Origin: Lysinibacillus sp.
Lineage (GTDB): Bacteria; Bacillota; Bacilli; Bacillales_A; Planococcaceae
NCBI GenBank assembly: GCA_031181585.1
Contig: JAPSKP010000004.1
Coordinates: 1 to 64,000 of the forward strand
Length of the DNA: 64,000 nucleotides
Reading direction: 5' to 3'
Shown: positions 1 to 8,693 of the stretch, in pieces
Position numbering within the stretch: position 1 is the first letter of the stretch
How the letters are laid out: each line of letters starts with the position of its first letter
Made by a program: the position numbers and the translations under genes
The notes under the pieces: model-generated
Database searches by the model: none
Told to the model about the DNA's origin: nothing
The model's input: the letters and a program-made list of their open reading frames with translations, nothing else

Positions 1-283
1 AATTGGTATAGATATTAATGCAATTAGAGAAGCGGTAGTTTCGCTTGAATTTCAAAATAATATTGAGAAAAGGGCATTAATATTAATTTCTTCCTTCCCT
101 TTTCTAATTATAGGAACAATTGAAGAAGTCGTCAGCGATTATTTAGTAATAAAGGCTGAAGTGACGAACGTAACGGAGCTTGACGGTGAAGTATTCCGAA
201 TTCATATAGACGATATTGAAGTCTTTTATATTGAAAAAGAGGGAAGAGAGATTCCTGATATACGAGCTGGTCATCATGCTTAG
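1..283 (+). CDS. Small protein with Sm-like/DUF2642-type fold in mnxF position (5' end outside window)
   Basis: The reading frame is open from base 2 to a TAG at 281-283 and gives 93 residues, so the start lies outside the window. The visible part begins IGIDINAIREAVVSLEF, followed by an alternating beta-strand pattern (LIIGTIEEVVSDYLVIKAEV, then VFRIHIDDIEVFYIE) that resembles small Sm-like barrel domains of Bacillus spore proteins. Its stop overlaps the start of the six-domain multicopper oxidase (ATGCTTAG), so the two are translationally coupled. In the known mnx operon the gene just before mnxG is mnxF, which encodes a small subunit of the MnxEFG manganese oxidase. Assigning this gene as mnxF rests on position and size only. 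The C-terminus of the gene at 4035-4895 has a similar strand pattern. Confidence 0.7.
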   Translation, partial: IGIDINAIREAVVSLEFQNNIEKRALILISSFPFLIIGTIEEVVSDYLVIKAEVTNVTELDGEVFRIHIDDIEVFYIEKEGREIPDIRAGHHA

Positions 284-3200
284 AAAGTATCATATAGTAG
301 CTATTTCGATTCGAATTGTGGTCAATCGTTTCGGAGACCACAATCCAAATGGCAGAATGTATATTCTAAAAGAAAATGAAAAAATCATTAAAAAGAAAGT
401 AGAATTAAATCCCTTTACACCTGTGGAACTTGTCGAGCCTCTTGTCATACGGGCTAATGAAGGCGATGATATTGAAATCCATTTCGAAAATCAGCTGCCC
501 TTCAACACGGGCATGCATATTCAGAATGCGGAATACGATGTGATGACGTCTGACGGTGCCTTCGTTGGAAGGAACCCCGACACAACCGCGGCTCCTAGAG
601 AGACGATTGTTTATAAATGGAAGGTTTTGAGTGAGGGTGTCCACTATTTTTCAGATTTGGGGAACCCATTGTCCAGTGAACTGGGAAGCAACGTTCATGG
701 GTTATTTGGCGCTTTATTTGTTGAGCCAAGAGGATCTTGGTGGACCCATCCTGAAACAGGAAAAAAAATCAACAGCGGGGTTTTTGCGGATATTCACAAC
801 CCGCTGCTGCCGTCGTTCCGTGAATTTGGATGGTTTTTCCATGACGAAATGGAAGTCGATGATCTAACGGGACAAAAGCCAATTAGCCCTCATACTCTTC
901 AGCCGGAAGCTACGCATCTTGTTAATTACCGCGCAGAGCCGATGCGTAATAGGATGCGGCTTATCCAGGAAGGGGTCGTCTGTCCGGACTGTGAAGGGGA
1001 GGAAGTGCATCACGATTCCTGGGTGTTCGGTGATCCTGATACACCAATCATGAGGGCTTATGTAGGAGACCCCATTAAAATCCGCCTCGTTCATGGTGGA
1101 ACACAGGAGACACACTCATTTCATTATCATGTGCATCAATGGCTGTTCGAACCGAAAGATGTAGATTCCGAACTGCTGGATGTTCAAGCAATTTCCCCCC
1201 AGGTGCAGTATACCGTCTCGCCGCTTTACGGCGCGGGAAGCTTGCAGAGAACAATGGGAGATGCCATCGTCCATTGTCACTTATATCCGCACTTCGGGGA
1301 AGGTATGTGGGGTATTCAACGAAACTTCGATACTTTGCAGGACGGCAGCATGTGCTATCCAAACGGCGTGCAGATTAAGGCATTAAAGCCATTACCTGAC
1401 AGATCGACCCCTCCTAGACCAACACCTGAAAAGCCGGGTTTTCCAAACTTCATTCCAGGTATTCCCGGCTTCAAAGCCCCGCGTCCCCCTCTTGGTATTA
1501 TCGGGGGGAGAGAGGCAACCCAAATCGAAAAGAATCATTTCGTACCGAACGCTGTACCGGGTGCTGTATTTGCAAATCCTACTATCCCAGGGGTTACACC
1601 TGTAAGAGAGTACCATGTCGCCTTGATTCAAAAGCCAATTGTCTACAACAAGGAAGGGTGGCATGATCCAGAAGGCCGGCTGTATGTACTAATGGAAGAT
1701 GTAGAGGATGTAATGGCGGGCAGAAAAGAGCCCGAGCCGCTTGTAATCCGTGCGAATGCAGGTGAAGTCATCCGGTTCAAATATACAAATTTGCTGCCTG
1801 AAACGATTGGAGGAAATGCCTTTCAATTAGTGAACCGGACATATGAAGCAGGGATGCACGTCCACTTCGTAAAGTTCGATGTCCTTGTATCGGACGGGGC
1901 GAATGTCGGCTGGAACTATGATTCCGGGATTCTTTCAGGAGAAACGATTCAATATCAGTGGTATGCGGATGTTGAGCTGAAAGCTACCTTCTGGCATGAT
2001 CATCTATTTGCCAATGAGCATCAGCAGCATGGTGTATTTGCAAGCATTAATGTGCAGGCAAGAGGCTCGAAGTTTTTGGATTCTGCAACGGGCAAGGAGC
2101 TCGCCTCAGGGACAAAAGCGACGATTATCAACCCCCTAATACCGGACTTTCGTGAAATCACACTATTCGTTCATGATTTTGCCCTCCTATTCGATAAGGA
2201 CGGCTGTCCGTTAAATCCACCTCCGTTCCCTGGCTCCCCTGATGATCCGGGCGTAATGGCCATCAACTATCGAAATGAACCGATCCAATTCCGCTTGAAG
2301 GAACCAGATTGTGATCCCGCCTACGTGTTCAGCTCCTGGCTCCCTGGCGATCCGGTGACGCCGATGCTGGAAGCCTACAATGGCGATCCTGTACGTGTGC
2401 GGCTGCTCCAAGGGTCTCATGAAGAATCGCATAGTTTTAATCTCCATCGGCAGCGCTGGCATAGGGAGCGGCCAGACCTGGATTCTAGTATCGACCAGCA
2501 ACAGCATCTCACTATAGCAGAGTCCTTCACATTGGAGTTCAGTATGGAAGGAAGAGGGGACTTCGATATGCTCTATCATTTCGGGGGAGTCGATGATATT
2601 TGGCTCGGAAACTGGGGAATTTTCCGTTCATTCGAAAAACAGGTGCCCCATCTGATTCCGCTGCCAGATAGAAGAGAACCGGTGTTGAGAAAGGAACCGC
2701 TGCCGCAGCGGACTGGTGAAAAACCGCCAATGGCTGAACCATGCCGCTCTAAGATACCTGCTGGGGCAAAGGTTCGTAAATATGATGTCGCAGCACTCAA
2801 CACGCGAATTGACTATAACAAGTATGGAGATCATGATCCGGCCGGTATCGTCTTTGCTCTTAAAAAGGATGTAGAAGCGATTTTGGATGGGAAGTTGCAT
2901 CCCGAGCCGCTCATCTTACGAGCAAATGTAGGCGAATATGTAGAAGTAACGCTGACCAATTTAGTAAAAGGCAAAGATCATCACACCGGCAAACATGGCT
3001 ATCCGGAAGTTCCTGTAGACGCCTTCTTCCCACCGTCCGATAGGATTTCTCTTCATGCGCAGCTAGTGCAGTATGATGTAAGAAACTCAGACGGAGCAAC
3101 AGTTGGATTTAACTATGACCAAACAATTGGGCCAGGGGAATCTATTACGTATCTATGGTATATCGACCAGGACTTTGGCTGCGCCAACCTGTGGGATATG

Positions 3201-3965
3201 GCAGACATCCGCAATCATCGTCATCACGGGGCATTTGGCATGCTGATAGCAGAGCCGAGGGGCGCAAGGTATCTGAACAAAAGGACAAGAAAAGATGTGG
3301 AAACAGGCAGTCAGGTAATCATTTCAGCGCCGCTCCTGCCTGAATTCAGAGAATTTGCCTTATTAATGCATGATGGTGTTCGACTGCTAGATAAAGAGAG
3401 TAGGCTGATACTCGATCCACAGCCGCTGTTTGAGAATTTGCTTGATCCTGATGAAGAAAGGCCGGACTTCGAAGATCAGGGATCCCGAGGCTTTAATTAC
3501 CGGAATGAGCGTTTTAGCAATCGGGTGAAAAATTTTGAAGACATTCACAAAGTCTTTAGCTCGAAGAAATTCGGAGACCCAAGCACGCCGCTCTTTTTGG
3601 CATATCCAGGCGACCCAGTTACAATGCGGCTTGTGTTTCCGGCAGATAAGCCGAGAGCCCACACATTTATCATCCACGGACACAAATTTTTGCGGAGTAA
3701 AGATGATGCAGATTCTGCTCTCATCTCGGCGCGGGGGCAAAATACAGTCGGCTCCAATAATGATTTGCAGCTGTTCTTTGGCGCTGGGGGTTTCTTTAAT
3801 AAACCGGGAGACTATATGTACCGGTCAGGAAATATTCGCTGGGATATCGAGCTGGGCCTCTGGGGAATCGTCCGGGTGCTGAATGGAAGAAAAGGAAGCC
3901 TGGCGCCATTAAAAAAATCCGCGGTCAGGGGCAAGAATACTGCAAAGCGCCAGAAATACGGGTGA
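276..3965 (+). CDS. mnxG: MnxG-like six-domain multicopper oxidase (putative Mn(II) oxidase)
   Basis: The protein has 1229 residues from the ATG at 276, which overlaps the previous stop; an upstream ATG at 216 has no better ribosome site. Three homologous two-cupredoxin units start near residues 1, 445 and 832, each carrying an EPLxxRAN block, a SDGAxVGxNxD block and a GxxGxxR end. Only one full ligand set is visible. H280, H283/H285 and H333-C334-H335 with H339 and M344 lie in the second domain of unit 1. H528/H530 and H574/H576 lie in the first domain of unit 2. The equivalent sites elsewhere are degraded (NLHRQR, LYHFGG, LHAQL, MYRSG). Length, six-domain build and gene context match MnxG of marine Bacillus spores, which oxidises Mn(II) to Mn(IV) on the exosporium. 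No signal peptide is visible, as expected for a spore-assembled enzyme. Substrate is inferred; another metal oxidase is possible. Confidence 0.85.
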   Translation: MLRKYHIVAISIRIVVNRFGDHNPNGRMYILKENEKIIKKKVELNPFTPVELVEPLVIRANEGDDIEIHFENQLPFNTGMHIQNAEYDVMTSDGAFVGRNPDTTAAPRETIVYKWKVLSEGVHYFSDLGNPLSSELGSNVHGLFGALFVEPRGSWWTHPETGKKINSGVFADIHNPLLPSFREFGWFFHDEMEVDDLTGQKPISPHTLQPEATHLVNYRAEPMRNRMRLIQEGVVCPDCEGEEVHHDSWVFGDPDTPIMRAYVGDPIKIRLVHGGTQETHSFHYHVHQWLFEPKDVDSELLDVQAISPQVQYTVSPLYGAGSLQRTMGDAIVHCHLYPHFGEGMWGIQRNFDTLQDGSMCYPNGVQIKALKPLPDRSTPPRPTPEKPGFPNFIPGIPGFKAPRPPLGIIGGREATQIEKNHFVPNAVPGAVFANPTIPGVTPVREYHVALIQKPIVYNKEGWHDPEGRLYVLMEDVEDVMAGRKEPEPLVIRANAGEVIRFKYTNLLPETIGGNAFQLVNRTYEAGMHVHFVKFDVLVSDGANVGWNYDSGILSGETIQYQWYADVELKATFWHDHLFANEHQQHGVFASINVQARGSKFLDSATGKELASGTKATIINPLIPDFREITLFVHDFALLFDKDGCPLNPPPFPGSPDDPGVMAINYRNEPIQFRLKEPDCDPAYVFSSWLPGDPVTPMLEAYNGDPVRVRLLQGSHEESHSFNLHRQRWHRERPDLDSSIDQQQHLTIAESFTLEFSMEGRGDFDMLYHFGGVDDIWLGNWGIFRSFEKQVPHLIPLPDRREPVLRKEPLPQRTGEKPPMAEPCRSKIPAGAKVRKYDVAALNTRIDYNKYGDHDPAGIVFALKKDVEAILDGKLHPEPLILRANVGEYVEVTLTNLVKGKDHHTGKHGYPEVPVDAFFPPSDRISLHAQLVQYDVRNSDGATVGFNYDQTIGPGESITYLWYIDQDFGCANLWDMADIRNHRHHGAFGMLIAEPRGARYLNKRTRKDVETGSQVIISAPLLPEFREFALLMHDGVRLLDKESRLILDPQPLFENLLDPDEERPDFEDQGSRGFNYRNERFSNRVKNFEDIHKVFSSKKFGDPSTPLFLAYPGDPVTMRLVFPADKPRAHTFIIHGHKFLRSKDDADSALISARGQNTVGSNNDLQLFFGAGGFFNKPGDYMYRSGNIRWDIELGLWGIVRVLNGRKGSLAPLKKSAVRGKNTAKRQKYG

Positions 3966-4034
3966 AAGGCAGAAGAAGAGTTCCTATGAATGATTATAAA
4001 CGTATAAACAAAAGGGAGAATGAAGGTGTTTTAA

Positions 4035-4895
4035 ATGGAATTTTGCCAGAACTGCAATACACATCCATGTAGCTGTCAGGCTATAGTTGATAATTGTTCT
4101 TCTTTATTTTCAAATTGTCTTCCACAAAAACCGGTCGATTTATTCGGCTCACCATTCAATTGTCCGAAGCAAAAAAAGACTCCGAAATTTGCCTCCCCCA
4201 ATAGTCGACTGCCAAAGGATGAGCTAGACCGTTTACAGGCTTGTATAGATATCGCAAATGATCTACTCCGTTCGCTCGGATCGGAGCCTGATCCCGAGAA
4301 TCGCCGTCAGCTCCAACTGTACTTCATGGAACTAAAGGGGATATCTATAAAGGCGGAGATCGCTTGTATATCAAGGAAACAGGAAGAAGAGTTTGTGCAA
4401 GCTCAGCTGCAGGAAACGAATCAATTAGGTGACCAAAAAGAATTAGCTGGAGAAGCCATGCAGGTGAAAGTAATAGAAAAGCTCGGCAAAGTAGCAACAG
4501 CAGGCCGAGACTTTATTCAAATCAATTCTGTCGGCTCCGCTGTTTTTATCTTCTACAGCCACCTGATTTCCATTAAAAGAGATGCCTGTGATGTTCCTGA
4601 AAGGCAGCCTGAATTTTTAGATGCGGATAGACAGACGAGGCGTGAACTAGCTTTCAATTTTGGAGAATATGTGAAGAAGAACCCTGACTTCGTCAATTTG
4701 TTTTTCGGTATCCCGCTTAGTAAGAAATTGAAGGAGTTTATCGGAAAGGATATACAGGTGAGGATAAACAAGGCTGTACTTTCTGGTACTTTAATACGTT
4801 CGGAGGAAGAAAATATTCTTATTCAATGCAGGGATGAGGAAATAGAGGTCGACTTAAGAGAGGTTTGTTTCGTGGAGATAGTGAATTTGAAATAA
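4035..4895 (+). CDS. Cys-rich, Sm-like-tailed protein downstream of mnxG (probable spore-layer protein)
   Basis: This 286-residue protein starts at ATG 4035 behind GAAGGTG. Residues 1-45 are rich in cysteine (CQNCNTHPCSC, then further Cys at about 20, 28 and 43), the middle is charged and helical, and the C-terminal 50 residues (from about 235, FIGKDIQVRINKAVLSGTL) form a beta-rich segment like the small Sm-fold domains of Bacillus coat proteins. It lies 69 bp after the multicopper oxidase with no terminator between, and the terminator follows this gene, so it is probably the last gene of the mnx-like operon. The Cys-rich head could bind metal or form disulphide cross-links in a spore layer; that is inference. 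I do not recognise a named family. Confidence 0.8.
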   Translation: MEFCQNCNTHPCSCQAIVDNCSSLFSNCLPQKPVDLFGSPFNCPKQKKTPKFASPNSRLPKDELDRLQACIDIANDLLRSLGSEPDPENRRQLQLYFMELKGISIKAEIACISRKQEEEFVQAQLQETNQLGDQKELAGEAMQVKVIEKLGKVATAGRDFIQINSVGSAVFIFYSHLISIKRDACDVPERQPEFLDADRQTRRELAFNFGEYVKKNPDFVNLFFGIPLSKKLKEFIGKDIQVRINKAVLSGTLIRSEEENILIQCRDEEIEVDLREVCFVEIVNLK

Positions 4896-4927
4896 ATCAA
4901 GTACCTTGCTGATCAATGCAAAAGGAA

Positions 4928-4975
4928 GGACTGCCGAAAAAGTTGTCTTATGGCAACATTTGGCAGCCCTTTTTA
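4928..4975 (+). terminator. Intrinsic terminator of the mnx-like operon
   Basis: The arms GGACTGCC and GGCAGCCC pair, with an inner GTTG/CAAC extension, and are followed by TTTTTATAT. Confidence 0.75.
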
Positions 4976-5040
4976 TATAGAAAATCAATTTTTAAAAACT
5001 CAACTGCAAGTACTGCGTATGAAATAGATTGTATGAGGAT

Positions 5041-5160
5041 AATAGACAATTTAGAGCCTTTAATAGACAATATCCGATTACTAATAGACAATTATGCCCG
5101 AGTAATAGACAATATCGGCTCGTTAATAGACAAAATCCCTCTGATAATAGACAATTCATC
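5041..5160 (+). repeat. Six-copy TAATAGACAAT array with exact 21-bp period (array A)
   Basis: The motif (T)AATAGACAAT/A occurs six times with its G at 5045, 5066, 5087, 5108, 5129 and 5150, exactly 21 bp apart. The 10 bp between motifs vary. If translated in frame it reads as heptads of the type LIDNxxx. There is no ribosome site or start that makes a convincing gene. It fills the gap between the mnx-like terminator and the 3' end of cydC. Confidence 0.9.
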
Positions 5161-5180
5161 ATACTTTAATAGAGCAGCCG

Positions 5181-6845
5181 TTATCTCGACTGCTGTTTCA
5201 TTTTATAAAAAAGCCCTTTTTGCTTCAGCAGCTCCTCAAATGGACCGTTTTCTATCAGCCTGCCATCCTGCATAACGAGGATACGGTCGAAATCTTCAAT
5301 GCCCTGCAGCTTGTGGGTAATCAGAATAACAGTCTTTTCTTCTGCTGCAAGCAGTTCCTTGTGCAGTTTTGCAGCTGTTCGTTCGTCGATGCTCGTAAAT
5401 GGCTCATCAAGCAACCATAGAGGACTGTTCCGCAGCAGCACTCGGGCAAAGGCAAGGCGCTGCTTTTCGCCGCCGGAAAGATTGTCCCCTTTCTCATATA
5501 TAAGGTCATCAAGCGATTTGTCTATTTGAACCTTCTTCAGTACTTGGCTAAGCTCTGCATCAGCGGCTTCAGGTCTTGCGATTTCCAGGTTGTCACGAAT
5601 AGTACCGGAAAAGAAATGGTTGTGCTGAAGTTGAATGCTCAACTCCTGCCATAGCGATTCCTCCTGCACTGCCTCTAGGTTCTGTTCGTTAATAGAGATT
5701 GTTCCTTTTGTCGGCTGCAGCCCCTTAATTAATAATTGAAACAAAGTAGATTTACCGGAGCCGCTTGGACCGATGATCGCAATCTTTTCATTAGGACGGA
5801 TAGTAAAGGAGATATCCTCCAAAGCAGGGCGGCTCATCCCTGCATATAGAAAAGAAACATGGCTGCATGATATCGAATAGTCTGCTGTCTTGTGCAGATT
5901 CTCCTGAGTTTTTGGCTGCGGTTCTGTAATTTCCTCAAGTCTTGCAGTGGCAGTCCGCGCCTCGTGTAAATAGACGGGAACGTTCGCCATGGGAATAGCC
6001 GCCTCGAAAACAGTCAATGAAATGAGGATGAGCATTGCCAAGTACAAACCTTCCATTGTATCAACTGAGACAAAGTAGGCACCGAGCAAGACAACGAGAA
6101 GGGCCGTAATGAGTGCAATCGCCTGGTTCCATGTATGCGTAAGCTGCTTGGCATTCTCTTCCTGCCTCATTTCCTCGGTATAGACTGCGCTAATATGATG
6201 CAACAGCTGTTGTCTGTGCTGTACCTGATGATGAAGCTGCAGGTCAAGAAAGCCGTAGAGAAATTCCGTCAGCTCAGTTGCCAGCTCTTGCTTTGTATTA
6301 GCAGGAGTTTGTTCTTTATGCATGAGAGCAGCTGGGATGACAAGGGTAGTTAAAAGAAAACCAAGAAGCAGCACGAGTGCTATCCATCCGGAAAACCATG
6401 TTGTAAAGAGAATCGTTACAATGAAAACAAGCAATGCAACAAAGGGAGGATAGACGACGCGTAAAAAGAAGTTTTGCAGTACCTCCACATCGCTTGTAAT
6501 ACGTTTCAGCAAGTCCCCGCTGCGATAAGTGGAAAACAGTGTATTAGCATGCGGTTCAAGTTTCGTAAAAAAACGCATACGAATATCGCTCAATAGACGA
6601 AAGGTAACGCGGTGTGATATATAACGTTCTGCATATTTACTTGTCGATTTCACCACGCCGAAAAGCTTCAAAAATGCCGTTAAAATTAGAATGATATAAA
6701 ATGGCGGCATAAGCGCTGCCTTGGAAATGAGGAAGCCGCTTTGGGCAAACAGGGCGACCGCTGTCAGCCCGCTGAGAAATCCTGCAATCATAGACAAGAT
6801 GACATCCCGCTTTTCACGCCAAATCATATGGAGCAGGGTCTGCAT
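5181..6845 (-). CDS. cydC: Thiol/heme ABC exporter subunit CydC
   Basis: The 554-residue half-size ABC exporter has six N-terminal membrane helices (to about residue 290) and a C-terminal nucleotide-binding domain with Walker A GPSGSGKST, signature LSGGEKQR and Walker B LWLLDEP. Its start ATG at 6845 follows AAGGAGG with 8-nt spacing. It overlaps the end of the preceding cydD gene by 32 nt. CydDC heterodimers export cysteine/glutathione (or handle heme) across the membrane and are needed to assemble cytochrome bd. The divergent cydAB genes fit that role. B. subtilis nomenclature swaps the letters C and D. Confidence 0.93.
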   Translation of the reverse strand: MQTLLHMIWREKRDVILSMIAGFLSGLTAVALFAQSGFLISKAALMPPFYIILILTAFLKLFGVVKSTSKYAERYISHRVTFRLLSDIRMRFFTKLEPHANTLFSTYRSGDLLKRITSDVEVLQNFFLRVVYPPFVALLVFIVTILFTTWFSGWIALVLLLGFLLTTLVIPAALMHKEQTPANTKQELATELTEFLYGFLDLQLHHQVQHRQQLLHHISAVYTEEMRQEENAKQLTHTWNQAIALITALLVVLLGAYFVSVDTMEGLYLAMLILISLTVFEAAIPMANVPVYLHEARTATARLEEITEPQPKTQENLHKTADYSISCSHVSFLYAGMSRPALEDISFTIRPNEKIAIIGPSGSGKSTLFQLLIKGLQPTKGTISINEQNLEAVQEESLWQELSIQLQHNHFFSGTIRDNLEIARPEAADAELSQVLKKVQIDKSLDDLIYEKGDNLSGGEKQRLAFARVLLRNSPLWLLDEPFTSIDERTAAKLHKELLAAEEKTVILITHKLQGIEDFDRILVMQDGRLIENGPFEELLKQKGLFYKMKQQSR

Positions 6846-8544
6846 CAGTCATTCCTCCTTGCTTCATAAATTGATAAAATGGGTGATCTGTCAGCTCACG
6901 ATGAGTACCGGAAGCTGTTAAGCAGCCGTTCTCCAGTATATAAATATAGTCAGCATGAAGGATACTTTCAAAACGGTGTGCCACGATGACAACAGTGGCA
7001 TTCTGACCAAGCTTTTTGATTGCCGCTGTCAGCAGCTTTTCCGTTAACACATCGAGACCGGCCGTTGGTTCATCAAAAAAGACAACAGACGGTTTTTTTA
7101 AGAAAGCCCGAGCTAGGGCAACACGCTGCTTTTCTCCGCCGGATAAGCCGCGGCCGGCCTCGCCGATATTCGTATCAAGCCCTGCTGGGAGGGAGCGGAA
7201 CCATTCCAGGAGCTGCGCTTCTTTAAGTGCAGCAATCACTCTTTCATCGGAACAGTTCTGCCCCATACAAATATTATCGCGAAGTGTACCAGCAAATAGA
7301 TAGGAATGCTGTGCAATATAGGTCAACTCTTTATACCAGGCTTCCTCGCTAATTTCATTCCGAGGAATGCTGTCTATAAGAGTGGACCCGGACTGCAGTT
7401 CGACCATACCAGCAAGCATATAAAGTGCTGTTGTTTTTCCGTGTCCGGTCGGTCCGATCATGGCGATTGTCTGCCCGGACGGAATCGAAAGGGATAATGG
7501 ACCAATTACAGAGCCGTTCTTATAGGAGAAGACTGCGTCATGCAAGGACAAGCTTGGTTTTGGCGGTACCTGTTTTTCTCCCCATTGCACTGGTACAGAC
7601 CTTTTTTGCAGCGCTTCCTCCAGCAGGGAAGCAGCTCCTAAGCTGCCGCGCCCTGTATGGAATGCTGCACCGAGTTCTTTGAGTGCATTGTAGAATTCCG
7701 GTGCAAGCGTCAGGACGAGAAAAGCCGGTGCAAAGGCAAGCGTCTCAAAGACAATCATTCGAAAGCCGATTTCCAGTGCTACAAGTCCGATGCCGAGCGT
7801 TGTAATAAGTTCAATAAACAATGTAGAAGCAAATGCTATCTTTAACACGGATAATGTGGCGTTCATAAAACTTTCATTATTAGCTGCCAAAACGGTTCTC
7901 TGTTTTTTACTTTGACCGAATAGCCGCAGCGTTTGCAGGCCCTGTAGTAGATCTAGAAACTTCCCGGAAAAGCGGTTCATTTCCACGAGCTGCTCTTCTG
8001 ATTTTGCCTTTGTCTGCATACCGATGATGATATAGGTGAGAGGAATAAAAGGTGCGGTAATCACCATAATTAAAGCACTTGTCGGATGTGTGAAAAATAC
8101 AGCAGCTAGGACAACAATGGGAATGACAGTGGTCTTGATTATCTGGGGAATATAATCCCGATAATAGCTTTCGAGTTCATTAACCGTTTCTGTAAAGAGA
8201 GTGACATTGCTGCCGGTCTGCTGCGAGCCTTGAAGTAAAAAAGTATGATCTGACCAATGTTGAAGTAACTCGGCACGCACCTTCGATTTAACGGAAGCAG
8301 CTAATTGACCGCCAAGCCGTGTAATGAATAATTGGGTGGCAAGTCGAACGATAATAGCAGCAGCAAGCAGCCACAAATAGGGGAATACTGCTGAAAAAGC
8401 GGCCTCCCGAATAAACACGAGATCTACTGTTTTTACAATACTGATTGCTTGTACAATGATGCTGCCGCTCTGTAGGAGGGACAAAATGGTAATAAAAGTA
8501 AGCATCCCTTTGTTATGTAAAGACCACATACGGAGTGTTTGCAT
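6814..8544 (-). CDS. cydD: Thiol/heme ABC exporter subunit CydD
   Basis: The ATG at 8544 is chosen because AAAGGAG stands 9 nt upstream; a longer frame to 8589 lacks a site. The 576-residue product has an N-terminal exporter membrane domain and an ATPase domain with GPTGHGKTT (Walker A), LSGGEKQR (signature) and VVFFDEP (Walker B), followed by an H-loop AHR. It is the first gene of the leftward cydD-cydC pair and pairs with CydC for bd-oxidase maturation. Confidence 0.93.
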   Translation of the reverse strand: MQTLRMWSLHNKGMLTFITILSLLQSGSIIVQAISIVKTVDLVFIREAAFSAVFPYLWLLAAAIIVRLATQLFITRLGGQLAASVKSKVRAELLQHWSDHTFLLQGSQQTGSNVTLFTETVNELESYYRDYIPQIIKTTVIPIVVLAAVFFTHPTSALIMVITAPFIPLTYIIIGMQTKAKSEEQLVEMNRFSGKFLDLLQGLQTLRLFGQSKKQRTVLAANNESFMNATLSVLKIAFASTLFIELITTLGIGLVALEIGFRMIVFETLAFAPAFLVLTLAPEFYNALKELGAAFHTGRGSLGAASLLEEALQKRSVPVQWGEKQVPPKPSLSLHDAVFSYKNGSVIGPLSLSIPSGQTIAMIGPTGHGKTTALYMLAGMVELQSGSTLIDSIPRNEISEEAWYKELTYIAQHSYLFAGTLRDNICMGQNCSDERVIAALKEAQLLEWFRSLPAGLDTNIGEAGRGLSGGEKQRVALARAFLKKPSVVFFDEPTAGLDVLTEKLLTAAIKKLGQNATVVIVAHRFESILHADYIYILENGCLTASGTHRELTDHPFYQFMKQGGMTDADPAPYDLA

Positions 8545-8625
8545 GAGGTTCGACTCCTTTCTACATATGACATTTCCATAAATCCGCATTTTTAACCCTT
8601 TTCTTAGAATGAATATGGTTTAATG

Positions 8626-8648
8626 TAACATCCTATTCGGGCATGTTA
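8626..8648. promoter_or_regulatory. Inverted repeat in the cydD/cydA divergent promoter region
   Basis: TAACAT and ATGTTA arms lie 11 bp apart, midway between the divergent starts. It could be an operator for an oxygen or redox regulator, but it does not match the Rex or Fnr consensus well. Confidence 0.25.
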
Positions 8649-8693
8649 GAGAGAGATTGTATAAATAATGAAGTACGTTAGGAGTGAATACGA

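Noticed and set aside
3387-3740. 117-codon frame antisense to mnxG
   Set aside because: It is a shadow of the multicopper oxidase coding sequence.
5041-5160. CRISPR-like array
   Set aside because: Repeat 11 bp and spacer 10 bp are far too short, and no cas genes are present.
4916-5275. 119-codon frame across array A
   Set aside because: It starts inside the mnx terminator, runs through the repeat array and into the antisense of cydC. No ribosome site; the DNA-level repeat explains the frame.
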